A stretch of DNA of 64,000 nt from Streptomyces sp. NBC_01314 (GTDB lineage Bacteria > Actinomycetota > Actinomycetes > Streptomycetales > Streptomycetaceae). The position numbers were made by a program, and so were the translations under genes. The stretch covers positions 5,394,001-5,458,000 of the forward strand of contig NZ_CP108394.1 of NCBI RefSeq assembly GCF_041435215.1, read 5' to 3'. Shown here piece by piece: positions 44,801-50,902 of this stretch (its first letter is position 1; the number at the start of each line of letters is the position of its first letter). The notes under the pieces were generated by a model, which made no database searches, was not told where the DNA came from, and saw only the letters and a list, made by a program, of their open reading frames with translations.

Positions 44801-47800
44801 GGCTGCTGACCGCCGCCGAGGAACGCACCCGGCAGCACGGCACGCCCCCCGACCTCTCCGCCCTGCGCTGGGTCCACGTGGGCGGCGAGGCCCTGCCCGC
44901 GGCCCACGTACGCCGCTGGTTCGACCTCCTCACCACCCCCGTCGGCGACAGTCCGCGCCCCCGGCACACCCCGCACCCCCACCGGATCGCCAACCTCTAC
45001 GGCCCCACCGAAGCCACCGTCAACGCCACCTGCCACATCATCGACACCCGCCCCGCCGACGACATACGCCACCTCCCCATCGGCCGCCCCGTCGCCGGCA
45101 CCGAACTGACCGTGATCGGCGAGGACGGACGCGAACGCGCCCCCGGTGAACCCGGCGAACTCCTCATCGCCGGAACCGGTCTCACCCCCGGCTACCTGGG
45201 CGATCCCGACCTCACCGCCGCCGCCTTCACCGAACGGGACGGCCGCCGCTGGTACCGCAGCGGCGACCGCGTCCGCCGTACGGCCGACGGGGTACTGGAG
45301 TTCCTGGGCCGACTCGACGACCAGGTCAAGGTCCGCGGCCACCGCGTGGAACTCGGTGAGGTCGAGGCCGCCCTGCTCACCCATCCGGGCGTGGCCCGCG
45401 CGGCCGTACTGCTGCGTGACGGGCGGCTGGAGGCGTACGTCGAGCCGAGGACCGGCACGCACACCCTCGCGCCCCACACCCTCGCGCCCCACGACGTCGA
45501 CCCCCGTCGGCTCGACCCCCGCGAGGTGCGCGCCTTCCTCTCCCGCACCCTCCCCCCGTACATGCTCCCCGCCCGCGTCCACTCCCTCCCGGCCCTCCCT
45601 CTGACCGGCACGGGCAAGATCGACCGCAACCGCCTCGCTCCCCGCGCCGAAGCCGCCCCGAGCACGCCGACCGGCATGCCGTGCACGCCCGCTGAGCCCC
45701 CGCGCACGCCTCCCGCGGCCCCCACCGAACACCTGCTGGCGCGCATCTGGTCCGAACTGCTGGACGTACCGGAGTCCGAGATCAGCCGCCAGGACGACTT
45801 CTTCGCACTCGGCGGCGACTCCATCACGGTGCTGGAACTGTTCTCCCGCCTACGCCCCGAACGCCCCGCCCTGCCACGCCCGACCGCCGTCTACACGCAC
45901 CGCACCCTGGCCGCCCTGGCGGCGAGCATCGACTCCACCACCGTCACCGCCACCGCGCCCACTCCACCCGAGAGCCAGCAGACCGAACACGCCCCCACGC
46001 CCTACCCCCTCACCCCCTCCCAACAGGGCTTCCTCCTCGCCGACGCCCTCGCCACCAGCACACCCACCACACCCGGTAGCCCCGGTAGCCCCGGCGCCAA
46101 CCCCGCCTGGCTGGCCCGCTTCCGTATCCACGGCCCCCTGGACCCGGACCTGTTCCAGCGCTCCGTCGACGTCCTCATGGCCCGGCACCCCATGCTCCGC
46201 ACGGTCTTCCCGGCGGGCGCCCGCCCACCCGTGCAGCAGGAACTCCCGGCCTCGCTACGGCTCCCCGTGGAGACGGAGGCCCTGGCCCACCCCGGCCTCC
46301 TGGAGGAACGGGCCGCCGAGGAGGCGAACCGCCGCTTCGAACCCTGGGCCTGGCCCCTGCTGCGCCTGCGCCTCTTCACCGTCGCGCCGGACGAACACGT
46401 ACTCCTCGTCCACGCCCACCACCTCATCGGCGACGGCTACAGCGCGGCTCTCCTCACCCGCGAACTCCTCACCGTGTACGGCCGTTTCGAAGACGGCCTC
46501 CCCCACGGCCTGGAGCCACTGCACTCCACCTTCCATGCACACGCACTCCACCGGACCGCACCCCGCCGGCCCACGACCCCGGAGACCGAGGCGTACCGCG
46601 CCCGCCACCTCACCCCCTACACCCCACCCGTCCTGCGAGCACCCCGCCCCGACGGCACCGCCCCCGCCTTCCACACCACCACCTTCACCCTCGACGCCGA
46701 CCGCACCCACGCCCTGCGCCACCTCGCCCAGAGCACCGGCACCACGCTCCACGCCCCGGTCCTCACGGCGTACCACCGCGCCCTCACCACCCTCACCGGC
46801 CGACGCGACCTGGTCCTCGGGCTGGCCGTCACCGGCAGGGACGAGACCACGCGGGACGCACATCGCGTCTTCGGCCCGTTCGCCGAGGCGGTGGCACTCC
46901 GCCCGGCGCTCCCGTCCGACGGCGAACGCGCGGCCCCCGACTTCGTCGAGGACCTCCGCCGTATCGCCACTGAGTCGATCGCGGCCCGCACCGCCGGCCC
47001 CCTGGACCTCCGAACACCCCAAGGCCTGCCCCGTACCGCCCAGTTCTTCTTCACGTTCCTCGACTTCAGCGCCCTGGGCACGCCCCCCGACACCACCCTG
47101 ACCCTCCGGGCCGACGACACCGGGACGGAGCTGGCCCCGCCACCGGTGGGCACCGATGTCTTCCTGGCCGCACGCCCCTCCCCGAACGGCGAAGGCCTCC
47201 GCGTCACGGCCCGCGCGCCGGCAACCGCGCTCACATCCGATGAACTCGACGCTTTCGCAGGAGAGTTGAGGGCGCAGCTGGAGCAAGCCGCCCGCCGCGA
47301 CGACATCCCCGCCCCCACTCAGTCCGCCTCGCCCACCCCGGCCGCTCCATCCATCTCGTCCGCCTCATCCACTCCATCCATCTCGTCCACTCCATCCATC
47401 CCGTCCGCCGCTTCCCTCGACGCGGCCCTCATCGGCTACCTCCCGGCCCCGCACCACCTGGCTGCCTTCGCCGGTCTCCCCCCGCACGCGGCCCCCAGCC
47501 GCGAGCAGATCCGCGCCCTCCTCTTCCCGGACGGCGGGGCCAGACTCCTGGAGAGCATCACCACCCCCCTCGGCAGATCCGGCTTCGTCTCACTCCCGCT
47601 CTTCGCCGACGAGCTGACCGGCCCGCTCCCCGTCGGAGCCCCGGCCCCTGTGACCACCCTGGCCACCCTGACCGCGCGCGCCGTGGACCACGCCGCGTCC
47701 CTCGGCGCCCGCTGTGTCTCCCTGGCCGGCATGATCCCGTCCCTCACCGGCTACGGCTACGACGTCCTCCGGGAGACCGCGGCGACGACCACGACGCCCG

Positions 47801-48648
47801 CCACCAGGCACGCGACCACCACCCTCACCACCGGGCACGCGACCACGACCGTCGCCGTGGTCAAGACCGTCCGCACCGCCCTTGAGGCGACCGGCCGCGA
47901 CCTCGGCGAACTCACCCTCGCCGTCGTCGGCTGCGGTTCCATCGGCACATCGTCCCTGCGCCTGCTCCTCGCCCTCAGCCCCCACCCACCGGCCCGGCTC
48001 CTGCTCTGCGATGTGCCCGGCAGCGCCCCCCGCCTCCAGCAGCCGGCCGCCGAACTGACGGCCGACCACCCCACCATGGCCGTACAGATCGTCGAGTCGG
48101 CCGACCCTCGAAGCCTCCCCGCCGAGGTCTACGCCACGGCCGACGTCATCGTCACGGCGGTCAGCGGCGGCCCGACCCTGCTGGACGTCGACCGGCTGCG
48201 GCCCGGCACGATCGTCGTGGACGACTCCTTCCCGCACTGTTTCGACACCGGGCGGGCCCTGGACCGGATGCGGCACGAGCAGGACGTACTGATCGTCGGG
48301 GGTGGCCTGCTGGCCCTGGACCCCACCGAGACCCACCTGTCACCGGACCTCCCGGCCGCCGCCCTCACCGGCCACGCCACCGCCCGCACCCAGCAGCACC
48401 TCGCGCTCCACCTCCCCGGCACCCTCGCCTCGTGCCGTCTGGAGTCCCTCCTCCACGCCCACCTCACCGCCCCGGACTCCGGTACGGAACTGCCCCTGAT
48501 CCACGGCCTGGTCGACCTCCCCCGCGCCCTCGCCCACTGGGACGCCGCCGAAGCCGCCGGAGTCCGCCCGGCCCCCCTCCACCTCCTTGACCACACCATC
48601 CCTCCGGAGGCCCTGAGCGCCCTGCCCCCACCACAGCGGTCGCGCTGA
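35824..48648 (+). CDS. Single-protein FAAL-PKS-NRPS megasynthase ending in an AAR-like reductase domain
   Basis: A 4274-aa multidomain enzyme, visible as: fatty acyl-AMP ligase (about 13-580; FSSGSTGAPKGV, MPYFHDMGLIG typical of FAALs), ACP (Ser637, DLGGSSL), KS (about 750-1163; Cys909 in DTACSS, His1044 in HGTGTP, His1083 in NVGH), AT (about 1215-1640; Ser1398 in GHSVGE, HAFHS ending at 1502, predicting malonyl-CoA), KR (GGAGGLG near 1947, Ser2075, Tyr2088), ACP (Ser2235), condensation domain C1 (HHAAADG 2429-2435), adenylation domain (TSGSTGRPKA, NLYGPTEAT, YRSGDRV, GTGKIDR), PCP (Ser3333), second condensation domain C2 (HHLIGDG 3532-3538), then a domain of about 390 aa (3867-4258) resembling cyanobacterial acyl-ACP reductase (LTTGHATTTVAVV, VVGCGSIG, Cys4204 in LASCRLE). 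No TE, DH or ER is seen. Predicted product: 3-hydroxyacyl-amino acid aldehyde or further product, inferred only. GTG 35824 is the preferred start; a frame to 35689 exists. Confidence 0.92.
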   Translation: MERSNEGLSGDASTLLDVLLTAAREAPGQTIVHVRGDGVEHTVTFAELRDDALRVAGGLIAAGVTPGTALPLVADRGDAFQPMFWGALAAGAVPVPLAPEPRRIGPVWELLGRPPVVVDEGTLTVVTDMRDMSDMRDMHDMHDIRDGQDRQPASAIRVLKLADLRRGRPPQRLPHPAPHEVAFLQFSSGSTGAPKGVELTHAGVLANLRQIRAAMAISADDVLATWMPYFHDMGLIGTHLVPMAARLKQIRIEPLSFAKRPVLWFEAVARHRATLLSAANFALALAVRRVPATALTALDLSCVRLLLVGAEPIAPRVWREFTARTAPAGLDPRAPLPVYGLAEATLAVTVPPLGETATPLVLDRAALSRGRVAETEPGPHAVELMDLGRPVEGCQVRITGGSGGPSGELRVGHVEVRGPQLGRGYHRAPEAGAETFGGDGWLRTGDLGFLRNGRLCVTGRHKDVVFVNGRTFHASDLEETVAATPGLPPGAVAVVGSTDPDGGGERVAAFVQWVRPAPSAAAPVLRAAAGRLREVLGHDDVRVLPLPPGAFARTTSGKLRRGVLRARFEGGAYAAVEARWADATVAVVGRAAGVGGVVPRSLREVQESVRGVWARVLEVPVSDVGLRERFFDLGGSSLKAMAVLAGLEDVFAVTVEPRALRDHDTVVGLAGYVLGLLGERGPGVDGRLMGRGELSGGGHGSVLVADRAHAAEPQVTGGDVEAGSAAAHHADADPGPGHHRGSGGSGGSVGAVAILSAACRFPGVETPEGFWELLAAGGDTVGGLPEGRWEDGPRPGSFLADPAAFDAGFFGMDDAEARATDPQARIFLELAHEALERAGYAGPRRAGRRVGVFAAAGDSGYREILAEAAGGDLARHPAALTGNLPNLIAARVSQVLDLHGPALAVDTACSSALVALHLARRSLLSGECDLAVVGGVNLGLTPTGHRLLEATGALSPTGRCRAFAADADGFVPGEGGATLVLARLDDARAAGDPVLALVRGTAVNNDGRSLGLLAPAPRGQREVIGRAYEECGVDPADVSYVEAHGTGTPIGDPVEARSLGQAFPPRADGVPRRLGSVKANVGHLLNSAGMPALVKVALALSHRRLPPSLHATSPAPFLAHTAPGFRLVTEHAEWTGTEGRPLTAGVNSFGFGGTNAHAVLEEAPRGLAGAMSGAVGTTSGAVGVTSGAVGVTGGAVGATGGAVGVTGAGAGADPRATGGPHLLTLSARTAGALRVAVAELAAHLRAHPELDEGDVCAGVNTARDERPYRIAVVADGDLAERLEAVGKRDSASFATMGPVRARPRTVFVLPGQGAQRPGLGRELYGSAPVFRDVLDEASSLTGPVLGRTLAAWCLDEDADPADLARTEVTQPLLVAFGVALAGQLAAWGVAPDAVVGHSVGEITAACVAGALPLAEAVGFAAERGRLVGGLAAPGAMAAVRGDEDTVAAVVAESDGTLCVAAVNSPSQVVLAGEAEAVDRAVTALAARGVAARRLRVSHAFHSPMLNPVLDPLHSAAKALTVHPATVPMLSTVTGRWGPDLTPGSGYWRDHAIRPVRFAGAVARLLDEGYDTFVELGPGATLSTPILATATAHPGVTPSDVTVLPALPALPATTDGPEAGAGAGALLETVGRLWSRGALLAPTAPASPAMARRRVPVPTYPFQRGHHWPQRLDTMPEPGTAPAPRTTPGPRTTPEPRATPGPRTTLDSPDDLPIARPLLWRDAPLTAAPDPRVVRLTGADTPLRRALADRLTGRGVTVLRSGSESGSAPTMTPNRSEAPVEVAEAAAAPEVVLWFAGDATGPEAETSTAVSALREVLPSLGTTPTRLLLITENAYSTGDTNSTNGSSGGDLATGPRSRPAQALLHGFALALPEEHPGLSSLSIDLSSQDPLDTQLSSLERELSVAHPAAPGAGGTVAWRTGRRLARTAVATTTPGSPTPLPPNGTYLITGGAGGLGSALARDLAERGTPTLVLTGRTATPPRALLTDLRALGARARYQAADITDATDIDELVAGLPPLDAVFHAAGTARPGSLRGKPDDEIEAVLAAKVRGTTLLAEALRRHGQEDAVCVAFSSVSAVLPGLAGALGDYAAANSFLDAFATAERAAGRPWQTIAFGPVTDTGLASGTTPHTRLRHHGLAPMTVRAALAGLHAAVGLDAAHIQVTGTGAATNRATSHDGPAAATGQPLPSHQAPTSTGTPASSQVTALIRRLLADALHRSPQDIGDDEQFLTLGLDSLTAIDLARRLERELGRPLPATLLFEHRTLGELATHLATTPPTETPSPTPSPTPTSSSTPGVTSHPLTPLQLAFHTTETLHEGITAYGYVRQSISGPLDTALLGRALARLAARHPMLRMRFTGEAGARPRQYAAPAGPVDTAPRWYEVREPHDLRQLEQELCNRPFDLTTEDPVRAVLVHDRDDAHLAHLLLVVHHAAADGFSLKLLAEELWSLYTALVRGETLPQLPQPGAEFADYTAAMTAERQSPAYAEDQRYWRDRLADRLADGTASSLSLPYDGDPEAPPAPPLTHHRTGIDEALTAALRETAARHGVSLFHLLLAVYGRCLARWSGRRSVAVNVARSRRELPIAGIDRLVGPLADTLPVFVDVDPDEPATALADRLRRIWGEAEAHATLSSTDFARLLSGLRPATGPAPRTAAGAGFSFARFPVVHGSDWPVTVTPTAAATASAATRLGLLCWEADSALCLSWNHPARLFRPETVRRLADEYVTELRAAVAGPSATPAGPVGGGIVERLCAQFRATPGSIAVDTGAPGTPPLTYAALDTASAALAARLRAHGVRPGDLVGLLTEPGGTDTVTGVVGILRAGAGWVPLDATHPTARHRDQLSRTGVRVLVCDPTTHEAATGLDGVTPVPVSEPSDTTPPAVLESDAPDPEAIAYVIFTSGSTGRPKAVPITHRSMTNYLDWSLATFGYGPGDRLAQTASACFDASVRQLLAPLLVGATVHTLSRDLLRDPEALLDRVVADRITVWSSVPTLWERLLTAAEERTRQHGTPPDLSALRWVHVGGEALPAAHVRRWFDLLTTPVGDSPRPRHTPHPHRIANLYGPTEATVNATCHIIDTRPADDIRHLPIGRPVAGTELTVIGEDGRERAPGEPGELLIAGTGLTPGYLGDPDLTAAAFTERDGRRWYRSGDRVRRTADGVLEFLGRLDDQVKVRGHRVELGEVEAALLTHPGVARAAVLLRDGRLEAYVEPRTGTHTLAPHTLAPHDVDPRRLDPREVRAFLSRTLPPYMLPARVHSLPALPLTGTGKIDRNRLAPRAEAAPSTPTGMPCTPAEPPRTPPAAPTEHLLARIWSELLDVPESEISRQDDFFALGGDSITVLELFSRLRPERPALPRPTAVYTHRTLAALAASIDSTTVTATAPTPPESQQTEHAPTPYPLTPSQQGFLLADALATSTPTTPGSPGSPGANPAWLARFRIHGPLDPDLFQRSVDVLMARHPMLRTVFPAGARPPVQQELPASLRLPVETEALAHPGLLEERAAEEANRRFEPWAWPLLRLRLFTVAPDEHVLLVHAHHLIGDGYSAALLTRELLTVYGRFEDGLPHGLEPLHSTFHAHALHRTAPRRPTTPETEAYRARHLTPYTPPVLRAPRPDGTAPAFHTTTFTLDADRTHALRHLAQSTGTTLHAPVLTAYHRALTTLTGRRDLVLGLAVTGRDETTRDAHRVFGPFAEAVALRPALPSDGERAAPDFVEDLRRIATESIAARTAGPLDLRTPQGLPRTAQFFFTFLDFSALGTPPDTTLTLRADDTGTELAPPPVGTDVFLAARPSPNGEGLRVTARAPATALTSDELDAFAGELRAQLEQAARRDDIPAPTQSASPTPAAPSISSASSTPSISSTPSIPSAASLDAALIGYLPAPHHLAAFAGLPPHAAPSREQIRALLFPDGGARLLESITTPLGRSGFVSLPLFADELTGPLPVGAPAPVTTLATLTARAVDHAASLGARCVSLAGMIPSLTGYGYDVLRETAATTTTPATRHATTTLTTGHATTTVAVVKTVRTALEATGRDLGELTLAVVGCGSIGTSSLRLLLALSPHPPARLLLCDVPGSAPRLQQPAAELTADHPTMAVQIVESADPRSLPAEVYATADVIVTAVSGGPTLLDVDRLRPGTIVVDDSFPHCFDTGRALDRMRHEQDVLIVGGGLLALDPTETHLSPDLPAAALTGHATARTQQHLALHLPGTLASCRLESLLHAHLTAPDSGTELPLIHGLVDLPRALAHWDAAEAAGVRPAPLHLLDHTIPPEALSALPPPQRSR
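36205..36258. repeat. 9-bp repeat array within the FAAL domain
   Basis: Six in-frame units, mostly GACATG(C/A)(G/A)C, encode D-M-R/S/H repeats (about residues 128-145). They sit in a surface loop before the adenylate motif. Confidence 0.8.
39334..39438. repeat. Five 21-bp repeats in the KS-AT linker
   Basis: Five consecutive units resembling ACGAGCGGGGCTGTGGGTGTG encode T-S/G-G-A-V-G-x (about residues 1171-1205). They preserve the frame and lengthen the linker between the ketosynthase and the acyltransferase. Confidence 0.9.
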
Positions 48649-48715
48649 ACACCCGCACGCGGAACGCCCGGCCGGAGAGTTCCCCGACCGGGGAGTTCCG
48701 CCACAGGGCCCGACC

Positions 48716-48778
48716 CGACCGCCGCACCGGTCCCCGTTCAGGCGCCCGACCGCCGTACCCGGTCTCCGTTCAGGCGCC
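48716..48778. repeat. Duplicated ~31-bp unit across the LysR gene 3' end
   Basis: CGACCGCCGCACCGG...TTCAGGCGCC (48716-48746) is repeated with changes (48747-48778), the second copy covering the last codons of the minus-strand LysR gene. Confidence 0.7.
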
Positions 48779-49660
48779 CAACTGCCGTACCAGTTCCCGC
48801 GCGAACGCCTCCGTCGCCGGTGCCGTCCAGCGTCGGCGGTGCCGGGCCAGCCGTACGGGGACATCGGCGAAGCGCGGCCCTCGGACTTTCGTCAGCCGCC
48901 CCTGACCCAGGTACTCCTCCACCGTCGTCAGCGGCAACAGCGTCAGCCCCAGTCCGGCGGCGGCGCAGGACCGTGCCGCGTCCACGCTGCCGAACCGGGT
49001 CAGCCGGGGCCCGGACCCGGGCACGGCGAGCAGCCGCCGCTCCAACTCGTCGCTGTACGAGCACCCTTGCTCCAGCAGGAAGAAGCTCTCCGCCGCCAAC
49101 TGCGCCCAGGTGGCCTTGTGCGTACGCGCCGCGAACGGATGACGGGGAGCGCACACGAGGGCGAGCGGCTCGCACGCGACCGGCTCGGCCGTCACCTCAG
49201 GGAAGTCGGCCTCGCTTTCCAACAGCAGCGCCAGATCCAGCCGCCCGGCCCGCAGCCCCGCCACGCACTCCGCCGTACCGGCCGCGTGCAGGTCGACGTC
49301 CACCTCGGGGTGGTGGGTGCGCAGGGCCGCGATCACGCCCGGCAGTCTGGTCGCGCACAGGGACTCCGGGGTGCCGACCCGCACCCGCCCCCGTACGACA
49401 CCGTCACCCGCGCCGCCACCGGCCCGCAGCCGCGCCACGGCGTCGAGGACCTCCTCCGCGCCTTCCAGCAGACGCCGGCCCGACTCGGTGAGCAGCGTGC
49501 CGGTGGGCAGCCGGTCGAAGAGCCGGGTGCCCAACTCCCGTTCCAGGGTGCGGATGTGCACGGTGACCGTGGACTGGGCGAGGTGCAGCTCGGCGGCAGC
49601 GGTGGTGAAGCCACCGGTCCGGGCGAGGGTGGTGAAGGTGTGCAGCAGTCGGGTGTCCAC
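48770..49660 (-). CDS. LysR family transcriptional regulator
   Basis: A 296-aa regulator. The N-terminal winged helix is LLHTFTTLARTGGFTTAAAELHLAQSTVTVHIRTLERELGTRLFDRL; the effector domain follows (RVRVGTPESLCATRLPGVIAALRTHHPEVDVDLHAAGTAECVAGL, FGSVDAARSCAAAGLGLTLLPL). Divergent from the PhzF gene with an inverted repeat between them, it probably controls both. GTG start lies 6 nt from TAGGCT, indicating a leaderless message. It is convergent with the megasynthase and may or may not regulate it. Confidence 0.92.
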   Translation of the reverse strand: MDTRLLHTFTTLARTGGFTTAAAELHLAQSTVTVHIRTLERELGTRLFDRLPTGTLLTESGRRLLEGAEEVLDAVARLRAGGGAGDGVVRGRVRVGTPESLCATRLPGVIAALRTHHPEVDVDLHAAGTAECVAGLRAGRLDLALLLESEADFPEVTAEPVACEPLALVCAPRHPFAARTHKATWAQLAAESFFLLEQGCSYSDELERRLLAVPGSGPRLTRFGSVDAARSCAAAGLGLTLLPLTTVEEYLGQGRLTKVRGPRFADVPVRLARHRRRWTAPATEAFARELVRQLGA

Positions 49661-49666
49661 GGCGTC

Positions 49667-49672
49667 AGCCTA
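49667..49672 (-). promoter_or_regulatory. -10 box of a probable leaderless transcript
   Basis: On the minus strand TAGGCT precedes the LysR gene GTG by 6 nt. Confidence 0.5.
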
Positions 49673-49702
49673 GGCCGCCCATCGACTTTTCCGATGGGCC
49701 GG

Positions 49703-49727
49703 ATCGAAACCAATCGTTGGACTCGAT
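49703..49727. promoter_or_regulatory. Candidate LysR operator between lysR and phzF-like genes
   Basis: Nested dyads are present: ATCGA at 49703-49707 with TCGAT at 49723-49727, and the inner CCAA-TCG-TTGG at 49710-49720. LysR boxes are of this dyad type. Confidence 0.55.
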
Positions 49728-49752
49728 CTCCGCGCGGTGACAGCGTGGAGCC

Positions 49753-50724
49753 ATGCCCAACGACACGAACGACACGAACGACACGAACCCGAACGACCCG
49801 AACGGCGCAGGCAGCACAGGCAGCGCAGGCGGAACGAGTCCCGTGCACCGCCCCGAGTCGTCGGCCGGGGCGGCGCGCCCCGAGACGCTGCGCTTCTCCT
49901 CCTTCACCCATGACCCGGCGGGCGGCAACCCTGCCGGGGTGGTGCTCGACGCCTCCGGGCTCGACGACGCGACGATGCTCGCGATCGCCGCCGAGGTGGG
50001 CTACTCCGAGACGGCCTTCGTCACCGCCGCCGACGAGACCGCGCGCCGGTTCCGGGTGCGGTACTTCAGCCCTCTCGCCGAGGTGGCCTTCTGCGGACAC
50101 GCGACCGTCGCCCTGGCCGTGGCGCTCGCCGAGCGGCTGGGCCCCGGCGGGATCCTCCTCGACACCCTCGCGGGCGAGATCCCCGTCGCCACCACGGTCG
50201 ACAGCGCCGACGGTACGTTCCACGCCACCCTGACCAGCGCGCCGACCCGCTCCCGCCCCGCCACGGGCCCTGAACTGGACGCGGCCCTGAAGGCCCTCGG
50301 CTGGTCCCCCGACGACCTCGACCCGGCGCTCCCGCCGCACGTGGCCTTCGGCGGCGTCGACCACCTGATCCTGGCCGCCGGCTCCCGCGAGCGCCTCGCG
50401 GACCTGGACTACGACTTCGACGGTCTCGCCGAGGTGATGCGGCGGCACGACTGGACGACCGTCCACCTGGTGTGGCGTGAGTCCCCGGAACACTTCCACG
50501 CCCGGGACCCGTTCCCCGTGGGCGGTGTCGTGGAGGACCCGGCGACGGGCGCGGCGGCAGCAGCCTTCGGCGGATACCTCCGCACCCTCGGCCTGGTCAC
50601 CGCCCCGGCCACCGTCACGATCCGCCAGGGCGAGGACATGGGCCGCCCCAGCGACCTGCGGATCGACGTGTCTCCCGAGGACCCCCGCACCCGGGTCACC
50701 GGCCAGGCGGTCCCCATCGGCTGA
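49753..50724 (+). CDS. PhzF family isomerase/epimerase-like protein
   Basis: A 323-aa cytoplasmic protein of the diaminopimelate-epimerase fold. The family Glu is Glu86 in VGYSETAFV; other motifs are FTHDPAGGNPAGVV, SPLAEVAFCGHATVALA and VEDPATGAAAAAFGGYL. The N-terminus has NDT repeats encoded by 9-bp units. PhzF proteins isomerise dihydro-hydroxyanthranilate in phenazine pathways, but most homologues have other, unknown substrates. It is the first gene right of the megasynthase on the same strand. The ATG follows GGAG at a short spacing. Confidence 0.88.
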   Translation: MPNDTNDTNDTNPNDPNGAGSTGSAGGTSPVHRPESSAGAARPETLRFSSFTHDPAGGNPAGVVLDASGLDDATMLAIAAEVGYSETAFVTAADETARRFRVRYFSPLAEVAFCGHATVALAVALAERLGPGGILLDTLAGEIPVATTVDSADGTFHATLTSAPTRSRPATGPELDAALKALGWSPDDLDPALPPHVAFGGVDHLILAAGSRERLADLDYDFDGLAEVMRRHDWTTVHLVWRESPEHFHARDPFPVGGVVEDPATGAAAAAFGGYLRTLGLVTAPATVTIRQGEDMGRPSDLRIDVSPEDPRTRVTGQAVPIG

Positions 50725-50790
50725 CTCCGGCACCTACCGCGGGCGCACACCGGACGTACTTACGTGGCCACCGGGAGAGAAGTAACTTGC

Positions 50791-50830
50791 GTAAGTCAAG
50801 CAATCGACTTATGTTGAGTAAGTCAAGCAA
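50791..50830. promoter_or_regulatory. Repeated operator-like site before the exporter gene
   Basis: GTAAGTCAAGCAA occurs twice (50791-50803 and 50818-50830), and GACTTA-TGTTGAG-TAAGTC forms an inverted repeat (50806-50824). The block is AT-rich against high-GC surroundings. Confidence 0.65.
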
Positions 50831-50902
50831 GGTAGGCGCATCGGAGCACCCGCCTGACGCCCCCTCTTCCCTCCCCCGCTCTCTTTCGACGGAGGCCCCG
50901 CC

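Noticed and set aside
47422..48648. C-terminal domain as a standard thioesterase or SDR-type thioester reductase
   Set aside because: No GxSxG with alpha/beta-hydrolase context, no SDR TGxxGxxG opening with YxxxK; motifs follow AAR instead.
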